5,615 bases of DNA from Bacteroidales bacterium GP4 (GTDB lineage: Bacteria; Bacteroidota; Bacteroidia; Bacteroidales; Muribaculaceae). A model generated the notes under the pieces. The model was given only the letters and a program-made list of their open reading frames with translations, made no database searches and was not told where the DNA came from. The position numbers and the translations under genes were made by a program. Shown piece by piece: positions 1 to 5,615 of the stretch (position 1 is the first letter of the stretch; each line of letters starts with the position of its first letter). The DNA lies in assembly GCA_001701065.1 (NCBI GenBank), contig DAAL01000020.1:1-5615 (forward strand), read 5' to 3'.

Positions 1-2034
1 AAAGAATATACACTTACAGCTCTGAAAGATGGTGCATTCGCTCAGTGCGGAGAGTTGACATCCGTTTCATTGCCCGAAACTATAAGAAAAATAGGCAGCT
101 CTACATTTGTGGATTGTGTTAAGCTTCAATCAATTAATCTGCCCGCATCAATAGAGTCTTTGGGCTATTATTCTTTCGGTGGCTGCACAAGTTTGACCAA
201 AATTGAATTTGCCCCGGAGTCAAAGCTTACGGAAATAGAAAAGTCCATGTTCTATGATTGTACGGCTCTTGAGGTGGTGAAATTGCCAAGTTCAGTCACG
301 CAAATAGGCTCACAGGTTTTTGGAAACTGTAAGTCATTGAAATCAATCGAGTTGCCGTCATCGATTGAGGTATTGGAAGCTGAGATATTTAAGAATTGTT
401 CTAATCTCCAAAATATTGAGATTCCAAACTCAGTCGAAAAGATTAGTCGTGAAGCTTTCTACGGCTGTTCTTCTCTTAGCTCGGTTGTGCTCCCTGAATC
501 GTTGGTATGGATTTATGGTTCAGCATTTGAAGGTTGTGCTATTGAATCAATAACCATTCCTGCAAAAGTCAGGTATATCCTTTCTAACGTTTTTAAGGGA
601 TGTGATAAGCTGATGTCGATTACAGCTGAGGGAGAAAAGCCATGTGATATTTATGACGATGATGCATTTGATGAAAATACTTATAAAAATGCCACTCTGA
701 ATGTCCCTTCAGGAGCCGAACAAGCTTATAAGACCGCTGATGGATGGAAAAATTTTGTGAATATAGAGGCGGAGGTTGAAGAAGAGGTATGGGTAGATCA
801 GCCCGAAAAATATATCCTTGGTGTCGGTGTGTTATTTACTATTGAAGCGCATGTTGTGCCTGCGGATTCTCCACAAACTGTAACATGGAGTACTTCCGAT
901 GCTAAGGTGGCAACTGTAAATGAAAATGGAAAGGTTACGTCGGTTGGAGCGGGTCATGCCACTATAACTGCGACATCAGTTGGGGGCAAGACAGCCGCTT
1001 GTGAAGTTACAGTTATTGAAATAGAGCTTAATCCAACATCTATTACCGGTAAAGTGGGTGATGAAGTAGATATAGAAGCTGTGATAAAACCGGCGGATTT
1101 AGATGAGGATGTTATTAGGATTTTGAATATAAGATGGTATTCTAATGATGATAAAGTGGCTTCTGTTGAAAGAAACCAGGATATGTTGAATAATACTGTC
1201 GTTCTGAAAAGCACGGGCACCGCAGAGGTGGTTTGTGCATGGGAAGGTGAATATGTCAGATGTAATGTGACTGTGGAATCCGAGGAAGTCCCTGTGGAAA
1301 TAACCAAGTTTGAGATTACCGCGACTGAGGTTTCAGGTTATGAGGGTGAAGGCGAACAGTTAGGAGTGGAAGTTGTGACCGACCCTGCTGATGCTGAGGT
1401 TGAGATCACTTGGAAATCATCGAATGATGCTGTAGCTTCTGTGGATGGAAGCGGATATGTGTCGTTCAAGGGAGAAGGAAAAGCAGTCATTACTGCATCA
1501 TGCGGCGACAAAACCTCTGAATGCGAAGTGACAGTTACCGAGAAACCATCGTTTGTGCCTATAACGTCATTGACTCTCAGTGCTGACGATGTTGTGCTTC
1601 CGCTAAACTTCACTTATTCTCTCTTTGGAATCGTGACTCCTGCCGATGCTACTTATCAAAGCCTTGAATGGAGCACTTCAAATGGTGACGTGGCTCGTGT
1701 GTACGAGGGCGTTGTTTACGGAATAGTCCCGGGTGAAGCTGTGATAACAGCAAGGACCACTGACGGAACCCACTTCTCGGCATCTTGCCACTTTACAATC
1801 GTGGATCCTTCAGGAATAGGCGACGCTGAGCGTGACGGAATAAAGGTTATTGCTGCAAATGGCGCGATAAGAGTCATGGGTGCAAGCGCCGGTGCCGTTG
1901 TTGAGGTTTACAACATGGCGGGTTCATGCGTGGCAGTCAAAACAATTGAGTCTTCAGTAGAGGAATTGCCAATAGCCGCATCGGGTGTGTACTTGGTACG
2001 TGTGGACAATAAGGCGTATAAGGTAGTCTTGTAG
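1..2034 (+). CDS. BspA-like LRR / Big_2 Ig-like surface protein with T9SS-like tail (5' partial)
   Basis: Probable secreted or cell-surface protein for binding to host or other cells; the ligand cannot be read from sequence. The frame is open from base 1, so the start and any signal peptide lie outside the window; the TTG at 55 is internal to a repeat. Of 677 visible residues, about 13-222 are nine BspA-type leucine-rich repeats (LRR_5-like, 23-residue period, F-x-x-C-x-x-L...LP). Residues 223-255 form the usual cap, with 'VPSG' and 'GWKNF'. Four Big_2-type Ig-like domains follow at about 263-340, 341-426, 429-514 and 519-602, each with a pattern like 'W-S-T-S/N-x-x-V-A' and 'G-x-A-x-I-T-A'. 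Residues 603-677 resemble a type IX secretion C-terminal sorting domain ('VEVYNMAG', 'GVYLVRVDNKAYKVVL'). Base composition differs from the opposing genes: about 40% GC in the first 1200 bases by hand count. The family is often called adhesin-like, but function here is inference. Domain assignment is confident, role is not. Confidence 0.9.
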   Translation, partial: KEYTLTALKDGAFAQCGELTSVSLPETIRKIGSSTFVDCVKLQSINLPASIESLGYYSFGGCTSLTKIEFAPESKLTEIEKSMFYDCTALEVVKLPSSVTQIGSQVFGNCKSLKSIELPSSIEVLEAEIFKNCSNLQNIEIPNSVEKISREAFYGCSSLSSVVLPESLVWIYGSAFEGCAIESITIPAKVRYILSNVFKGCDKLMSITAEGEKPCDIYDDDAFDENTYKNATLNVPSGAEQAYKTADGWKNFVNIEAEVEEEVWVDQPEKYILGVGVLFTIEAHVVPADSPQTVTWSTSDAKVATVNENGKVTSVGAGHATITATSVGGKTAACEVTVIEIELNPTSITGKVGDEVDIEAVIKPADLDEDVIRILNIRWYSNDDKVASVERNQDMLNNTVVLKSTGTAEVVCAWEGEYVRCNVTVESEEVPVEITKFEITATEVSGYEGEGEQLGVEVVTDPADAEVEITWKSSNDAVASVDGSGYVSFKGEGKAVITASCGDKTSECEVTVTEKPSFVPITSLTLSADDVVLPLNFTYSLFGIVTPADATYQSLEWSTSNGDVARVYEGVVYGIVPGEAVITARTTDGTHFSASCHFTIVDPSGIGDAERDGIKVIAANGAIRVMGASAGAVVEVYNMAGSCVAVKTIESSVEELPIAASGVYLVRVDNKAYKVVL
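37..666 (+). repeat. Nine degenerate 69-bp leucine-rich repeat units
   Basis: Tandem coding repeats of about 23 codons start at Phe codons near 37, 106, 175, 250, 319, 388, 457, 526 and 592. Each unit follows F-x-x-C-x-x-L-x-x-I-x-L-P-x-x-I-x-x-I. Unit 3 has 25 residues, unit 8 has 22 (it lacks one residue after 'GCAIES'), and unit 9 loses the 'LP' turn and leads into the cap. The repeats are conserved as protein but have diverged at DNA level, so they look old rather than recently amplified. More units may lie to the left of the window. Confidence 0.85.
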
Positions 2035-2062
2035 TCCCGATAACTCGAATGCATTAAAGAAC

Positions 2063-2097
2063 ACCGCACCGGATGAGTTCCGGTGCGGTTAATTTTT
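2063..2097. terminator. Rho-independent-type terminator between convergent genes
   Basis: A perfect 11-bp stem, ACCGCACCGGA (2063-2073) and TCCGGTGCGGT (2079-2089), encloses a 5-base loop (TGAGT). It is followed on the + strand by TAATTTTT. It lies 28 bp after the stop codon of the surface-protein gene and 17 bp beyond the stop codon of the converging membrane-protein gene. Read from the - strand, the stem is followed by GTTCTTT, a weaker T-tract, so it probably serves the + strand gene best and may also stop the - strand operon. Confidence 0.85.
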
Positions 2098-2106
2098 ACT
2101 CTGATG

Positions 2107-3393
2107 TCAGATGGATGGGGTGCTTTGCGGCACAATGACCTTTATAAGTTCAAGGCGTGTAGCCGTTTTCTTGACAATGCTGATAGTGATATTGTCAATG
2201 TCGAAAGTAGCTCCCTGCGATGGTATTTCGCCGAGATTATGCAGAATGTACCCGGCAAGGGTTTGATACTCGTCGGATTCGGGAATGTCGATGCTGAAAT
2301 TGTCATGGAGGTCGGAAATCTCGCATCTGCCGGAAAACTCGTACACTCCAGGCTCTATTTCGCGGGCGACAAGGCGGCGGTTGTCATGCTCATCCTGGAT
2401 GTCGCCGAATATCTCTTCCACCAAGTCCTCAAGCGATACCAGCCCGGCTGTGCCTCCAAACTCGTCCACAACAAGCGCAAGTGAACGCTTTTCAGCAAGC
2501 AAGCGTCGCATCATCTTGTTGGCGAGAAGTGTTTCGGGCGCGTATATCACAGGCTTGATAGCCGATTTCCAGTCAGTGTCAAGGTTGAAAAGTTCGCTCA
2601 CATGGATATAGCCAAGCACATTGTCAATGTCCTCTTTATACACAAGAATCTTAGAGCGTCCCGAGGTTGTGAAGAGTTCGGAGAGTTGCTGACGTGAAGT
2701 CTCGTCGATGTTCACCGCCACAAGCTCGTTGCGCGGAGTCATGCAGTCACGCACGTGGGTCGAAGAGAAATCGATGGCGTTATGGAATATCTTGACCTCG
2801 TTTTCCACTTTTTCCTGCGCAGCGGTCTCGTCGATGGACTTTTCGATGTAGCTGTTTAGCTCACCTATTGTAAGCACTCCAAGGGTGGGATTCACATTCT
2901 TTATTCCGCATAGCTTCATAAGAGTTTTGGATATCCATGAGGTGAACGCCGAGATGGGGTAGAGGATAATCCAGAAGAAGTAGACCGGGATAGCGGTCAC
3001 GTGCAGTGAAGTGTTGGGGTTAATGCGGAAAATGGTTTTCGGAAGGAACTCACCGGTGAACAGAATCACGGCAGTAGATATAAGAGTCTGCGAGAGCAGG
3101 ATCAGGAACTCGTTATGGATAAATGTCTGTAGCCAAGGCGTGAGCAATGCCGCCGCAGCCATACCATAGAACACCAGCATGATGTTGTTGCCCACCAGAA
3201 TAGTGGAGATGAACAAATCCTGATGGCGGTAGTAGAGATTGACAATGGAGTTGATAATGCCGCCTTTCTTAGCGTTCAGTTCCACCTTTACACGGTCGGA
3301 CGACACAAACGCTATTTCCACTCCCGAGAAGAAAGCGGAGAAAAGCAATGATACGACGGCTATAATAATCCATGAAGCGAGATCAAAATCCAT
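2107..3393 (-). CDS. CNNM/CBS/CorC_HlyC-type integral membrane protein ('hemolysin family', GldE-like)
   Basis: Inner-membrane protein of 428 residues, the usual length for the family, which is linked to divalent-cation (Mg2+, Co2+) efflux or homeostasis; 'hemolysin' is a historical label. Residues 1 to about 190 are a DUF21/CNNM membrane domain with hydrophobic segments near 7-29, 62-85, 95-113 and 130-155, and motifs 'FSGVEIAF' (22-29), 'VGNN' (67-70) and 'GEFLPKT' (114-120). A pair of CBS domains (about 211-335) begins with 'DCMTPRNEL' and ends with 'VVDEFGGTAGLVSLEDLVEEI', both hallmark sequences. A CorC_HlyC domain covers about 344-422. The ATG at 3393 sits just before the first membrane segment and 25 bp after lptC, so co-transcription is likely; the leader is AT-rich without a clear Shine-Dalgarno. 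It belongs to the group that includes the Bacteroidota GldE proteins, but nothing here shows a role in gliding. Family assignment is very firm; the transported ion is not known. Confidence 0.95.
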   Translation of the reverse strand: MDFDLASWIIIAVVSLLFSAFFSGVEIAFVSSDRVKVELNAKKGGIINSIVNLYYRHQDLFISTILVGNNIMLVFYGMAAAALLTPWLQTFIHNEFLILLSQTLISTAVILFTGEFLPKTIFRINPNTSLHVTAIPVYFFWIILYPISAFTSWISKTLMKLCGIKNVNPTLGVLTIGELNSYIEKSIDETAAQEKVENEVKIFHNAIDFSSTHVRDCMTPRNELVAVNIDETSRQQLSELFTTSGRSKILVYKEDIDNVLGYIHVSELFNLDTDWKSAIKPVIYAPETLLANKMMRRLLAEKRSLALVVDEFGGTAGLVSLEDLVEEIFGDIQDEHDNRRLVAREIEPGVYEFSGRCEISDLHDNFSIDIPESDEYQTLAGYILHNLGEIPSQGATFDIDNITISIVKKTATRLELIKVIVPQSTPSI

Positions 3394-3418
3394 AATATGA
3401 AAAATTTACTGAAAACGT

Positions 3419-4081
3419 TTAATTGGTGGTTACGCTGTCAGGCTGAGTCGCTGCCGGAGATGGCGTTATGCTGTCGCTTTCTTCGGCTGAGTCACGGCGG
3501 CGTTGGAACTCCGATAGGGGGAAGATACCTGAGGGTTTGTTGACATTGTAGGTGGTCATGCGGTCATTGGAGTTGAATCCGTAGCCTTCGATGATGCGGT
3601 CAGCTTTCTCGATGTGAATGAACGAGTCAGAGTACACTTTGTGGTCGCGCTGGCTCCAGTAAAGCTGCTGGGTCAGGAATTTTTCGCCTGCAGTGTTCAG
3701 CACATTCACGTTGCCGTCAAGTCGCCACAGCTGTTTGTTCTTGAAGAATGTGGCGGAGTCGCAGATGATGGTGGCATCAGTAGCGTACTTTGCGTCAAAT
3801 TTTTCAAGATACAATCCTTCGGGGAACCGCCATTTAGGCTCCTGGGCTTCGTCAAATACGAGCCACAATGACGTGGTGATGCGGTAACGTGTCACCCCTG
3901 AGTCGGATATCAGCGTCACTACATCGCGGGTGGACATGGTGGGGACTTTCTCGCCGTCCACTTCACGGTGCACCATCGATGTCTTTTCTTCCGAGCAGCC
4001 TGTGGCAAGGACCATCCCGCCTAACAGATATAGCGGGATAAACCGTAACGAGCTGCGTATGTGCGAGAATAGGGAAGCCAC
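3419..4081 (-). CDS. lptC: LPS export system periplasmic lipoprotein LptC
   Basis: Component of the Lpt machine: in the known system LptC is anchored in the inner membrane, receives lipopolysaccharide from LptB2FG and hands it to LptA across the periplasm. The product has 220 residues. A hydrophobic N-terminus (about 13-27) ends in 'LATGC', a lipobox-like site with Cys29 as the probable lipidated residue, so this version is probably a lipoprotein. The LptC/OstA-like beta-jellyroll signature runs from about 92 to 172: 'FDAKYATDATIICDSATFF', then 'LWRLDGNVNVLNTAGEKF' and 'IIEGYGFNSND'. The last 25 residues or so are polar and rich in Ser, Thr and Pro, probably disordered. The start is GTG at 4081: the first possible start after an in-frame TAA at 4090-4088; the next Met (residue 23) would remove the signal sequence. 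The gene lies 6 bp after the barrel gene and 25 bp before the CorC-like gene, consistent with an operon. lptA and lptBFG are not in the window. Confidence 0.9.
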   Translation of the reverse strand: MASLFSHIRSSLRFIPLYLLGGMVLATGCSEEKTSMVHREVDGEKVPTMSTRDVVTLISDSGVTRYRITTSLWLVFDEAQEPKWRFPEGLYLEKFDAKYATDATIICDSATFFKNKQLWRLDGNVNVLNTAGEKFLTQQLYWSQRDHKVYSDSFIHIEKADRIIEGYGFNSNDRMTTYNVNKPSGIFPLSEFQRRRDSAEESDSITPSPAATQPDSVTTN

Positions 4082-4087
4082 TTGCGT

Positions 4088-5332
4088 TTATCGAAGTTTA
4101 TTCTGGTAGAACCAAAGTTCGTTGAAGTTGACACCGAGGGTTATGTTCAGGAAGTTCTCCTTAACAAGAGGGTCGGGGGTAGCCTGGCGGTGTTTCCACT
4201 CTATGCCGAGGTTGATAACAGTCTTGGAGCTTGGCGTTGGAAGTCCGAAACCGAGTCCTAATCCGTACTCTTTGACATTGTTGTCGCCTACCTTAATATA
4301 ATCCTTTGTGTAATATCCTCCCATGCGGTACTGGATGCGCTGCACGTAAGAACCGCGGGGGCGGGGAGTGAATTGCAAGCCGAGCGCGCCACGGATGCGG
4401 TTGTTGAACGATTCAAGACGGTCCTGCGCCTCGATGAGGGTGAATTTTGCGTCTTTCCAGTTCTGATAAGTGATGTCAGCTTCCACCATAAGGCGGTCGT
4501 TCCACTGATAGTTTACTCCGAAGCCCCAAGTGTCAGGGAGTGAGAATTTGTCACGTAGCGAGGTGTAGGCTATGGTGTCGGGCTTGGCATCGGAGGTAAC
4601 GTCATAGTTCACTCCCCATGCGTGACCCAGAAGAGTCTTTTTGGGTGACCAGGTCACACCTAAAGTGAGCTTATTGGTGCGGGAAGTCATCAGCGAGTAC
4701 TGCACACCGAACTGCAGATGGTAGTCGCGTACCTGAACCACGCGCTCGAAAAGTGTCTGTGAGCCTCCGGTGGTAGTGGCGTAGGTGTCATTGGCTGTAG
4801 TTCCAAACAGGTAGCCTACATTGGCACCCACCGATAGACCTTTTACGATGCGTCCTGACAGTCCCACATAAAGTTGGTTAAGCCCTCCGGAGCCTGAACG
4901 GGTGGTGGTTCCATTGGTGATTTCTGAACCGAAAGAGTAGCCTACTGAAGAGAAGGGGAGAAGTCCGATGCTCATTCCGAGGCGTTTCCCGATGGGGAAT
5001 TGCATGGTCACGTAGTCAAGACCTCCTCCGAAGTCCTTTCCTGATTCAGTGCCCTCTTTACTCCAGAGGGAGGTGAAGGTGACGCCCATGTCGAAAAGGA
5101 AGGTGAGGGAGTCGATGGCGGCGTAGGATGCCGGATTCATCACGTTGATTTGACGACCGGAATTCATGGCGTAACCTACGCCTCCCATGGCGCGTTGAGC
5201 CGAGGTGGCGTTGTCCGACAGGGAGCCGTAGCCGTAACGTGAATACGGGTTCATCTGGTCCTGGGCAAATGCCTGACCCGTGAGAAGGGCACACAGTGCC
5301 ACTATGCAAGAAAGTTTTTTAACGAGATTCAT
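4088..5332 (-). CDS. FadL/OMPP1-like outer-membrane beta-barrel protein, uncharacterised
   Basis: Probable outer-membrane beta-barrel protein of 414 residues. A clear signal peptide (1-23: 'KK', hydrophobic core, cleavage after 'AFA') precedes a mature start at 'QDQMNPYSRYGYG'. The segment 'NVMNPASYAAIDSLTF' (63-78) recalls the N-terminal NPA motif of FadL/OMPP1/TodX transporters. The rest alternates Gly- and aromatic-rich amphipathic strands with polar turns, for example around 155-180, 205-230, 268-290, 313-343 and 354-380. It ends with a strand 'LNITLGVNFNELWFYQNKLR', as expected for a barrel. The ATG at 5332 overlaps the end of coaX by 14 bp in another frame, and the stop is 6 bp before lptC, so translation may be coupled at both ends. 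There is no Shine-Dalgarno; the leader is extremely AT-rich. The substrate is unknown; hydrophobic-compound transport by analogy with FadL is only a guess. Location and barrel fold are inferred with good confidence, FadL membership with moderate confidence. Confidence 0.85.
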   Translation of the reverse strand: MNLVKKLSCIVALCALLTGQAFAQDQMNPYSRYGYGSLSDNATSAQRAMGGVGYAMNSGRQINVMNPASYAAIDSLTFLFDMGVTFTSLWSKEGTESGKDFGGGLDYVTMQFPIGKRLGMSIGLLPFSSVGYSFGSEITNGTTTRSGSGGLNQLYVGLSGRIVKGLSVGANVGYLFGTTANDTYATTTGGSQTLFERVVQVRDYHLQFGVQYSLMTSRTNKLTLGVTWSPKKTLLGHAWGVNYDVTSDAKPDTIAYTSLRDKFSLPDTWGFGVNYQWNDRLMVEADITYQNWKDAKFTLIEAQDRLESFNNRIRGALGLQFTPRPRGSYVQRIQYRMGGYYTKDYIKVGDNNVKEYGLGLGFGLPTPSSKTVINLGIEWKHRQATPDPLVKENFLNITLGVNFNELWFYQNKLR

Positions 5333-5615
5333 TATATAATAGTATACTATTTAGTCCTTTACAAACAAGCAGCGGCTCCACGGTGAGGTTGAGCGGGCTG
5401 ATAAACTGAGAGATGAACGGCGCGTCGCCGCCGGTGAGGATAGTCTGCGCCCCTTCGGGCAGCAATGAACGGTAGTAGGTGATTTCGCCTGCTACGCCCC
5501 GCACTATTCCGGCACGGATGGCTCCGTCAGTAGAGGTGCCCCATTCTTCCACGGCACCTGGCGATTCTACGTCCACTTCCGGCAAGCGGCTGGTCATGGT
5601 GTGCAGTGATGAGGC
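5319..5615 (-). CDS. coaX: Type III pantothenate kinase CoaX, C-terminal part (5' partial)
   Basis: The C-terminal 98 residues of the cytoplasmic enzyme that phosphorylates pantothenate with ATP, the first step of coenzyme A synthesis. The frame is open to the window edge (residues ASSLHT precede the Met at 5597), so that Met is internal and the N-terminal part, including the nucleotide-binding loop, lies outside. Family landmarks seen are 'LHTMTSRLPEV' (about 4-14), 'GTSTDGAIRAGIVRGVAGEI' (26-45), the 'ILTGGDA' motif (59-65) and the closing 'CKGLNSILLYN'. Type III enzymes are about 240-260 residues, so roughly 60% of the gene is missing. Its stop codon lies 14 bp inside the barrel gene, so it probably leads or belongs to the same transcript. 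The last codons are unusually AT-rich and double as the leader of the next gene. Confidence 0.93.
   Translation of the reverse strand, partial: ASSLHTMTSRLPEVDVESPGAVEEWGTSTDGAIRAGIVRGVAGEITYYRSLLPEGAQTILTGGDAPFISQFISPLNLTVEPLLVCKGLNSILLYNESR
5338..5351. repeat. 14-bp perfect palindrome just upstream of the barrel-gene start
   Basis: AATAGTATACTATT reads the same on both strands. It lies within the last codons of coaX and 5 bp upstream of the barrel-gene ATG (5332). It could be a weak protein-binding site or mRNA hairpin at the start region, but all-AT composition around TATA makes chance palindromes likely. I see no matching Bacteroidota -7 box (TAnnTTTG) nearby. The symmetry is certain; a function is speculative. 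Confidence 0.3.

Noticed and set aside
55..57. TTG as the start codon of the surface-protein gene
   Set aside because: It encodes the conserved Leu of a leucine-rich repeat ('CGELTSVSLP'), and the frame is open with repeat-like sequence back to base 1, so the gene is 5' truncated by the window edge.
37..666. CRISPR-like or recently amplified tandem array
   Set aside because: The regular spacing comes from 23-codon leucine-rich repeats within an open frame; the DNA units are diverged and have no identical direct repeats with spacers.
954..1613. Open frames on the - strand opposite the surface-protein gene (954-1307 and 1338-1613)
   Set aside because: They are Ser/Thr/Val-rich mirror translations of the Ig-like domains, with no domain or start signals of their own.
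2083..2611. Open frames on the + strand opposite the CorC-like gene (2083-2484 and 2285-2611)
   Set aside because: They lie antisense to a strongly conserved coding region, show no recognisable domain, and the first starts inside the terminator hairpin.
2107..3393. A true hemolysin or toxin
   Set aside because: The label is historical. The DUF21/CNNM, CBS and CorC_HlyC architecture points to a cation-related membrane protein, with no toxin features.
5058..5309. Alternative - strand frame inside the barrel gene
   Set aside because: His/Arg/Pro-rich translation typical of an out-of-frame reading of a GC-richer gene; the overlapping barrel frame has a signal peptide and coherent strands.
5595..5597. 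ATG at 5597 as the start of a small 92-residue gene
   Set aside because: The same frame continues to the window edge and the residues match the C-terminal half of CoaX; the true start is outside.

Overview
The window looks like ordinary chromosomal DNA from a Bacteroidota bacterium, most likely order Bacteroidales and possibly a gut lineage such as Muribaculaceae or Bacteroides-like (family-level placement is inference). The reasons are the surface protein (BspA-type leucine-rich repeats, four Ig-like Big_2 domains and a type IX-secretion-like tail), AT-rich gene starts without clear Shine-Dalgarno sequences, and the gene order coaX - outer-membrane protein - lptC - CorC/HlyC-type membrane protein, which is a familiar Bacteroidales neighbourhood.

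Layout. Bases 1-2034 (+ strand) hold the 3' part of a large surface-protein gene; its true start lies left of the window. A strong 11-bp hairpin with a T-rich tail at 2063-2097 closes the gene and separates it from the converging genes. Everything to the right, from 5615 down to 2107, is on the - strand and reads as one tightly packed transcription unit: the 3' end of coaX (type III pantothenate kinase, coenzyme A synthesis), an uncharacterised FadL/OMPP1-like outer-membrane beta-barrel protein, lptC (periplasmic lipoprotein of the lipopolysaccharide export machine), and a CNNM/CBS/CorC_HlyC integral membrane protein. CoaX and the barrel gene overlap by 14 bp, the barrel gene and lptC are 6 bp apart, and lptC and the membrane-protein gene are 25 bp apart. 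No gap longer than 72 bp lies between genes, and no RNA gene, mobile element or CRISPR array was recognised.

How the genes fit together. The - strand unit joins a cofactor gene to three envelope genes. LptC is part of the bridge that moves LPS to the outer membrane. The barrel protein directly upstream is a plausible but unproven partner in envelope biology. The CorC-like protein is probably a divalent-cation transporter or sensor of the inner membrane. The + strand gene encodes a modular secreted or surface adhesin-like protein, unrelated in direction and in base composition. I did not find evidence for a previously undescribed system. The most useful leads are the uncharacterised barrel protein coupled to lptC and the base-composition gradient along the surface-protein gene.
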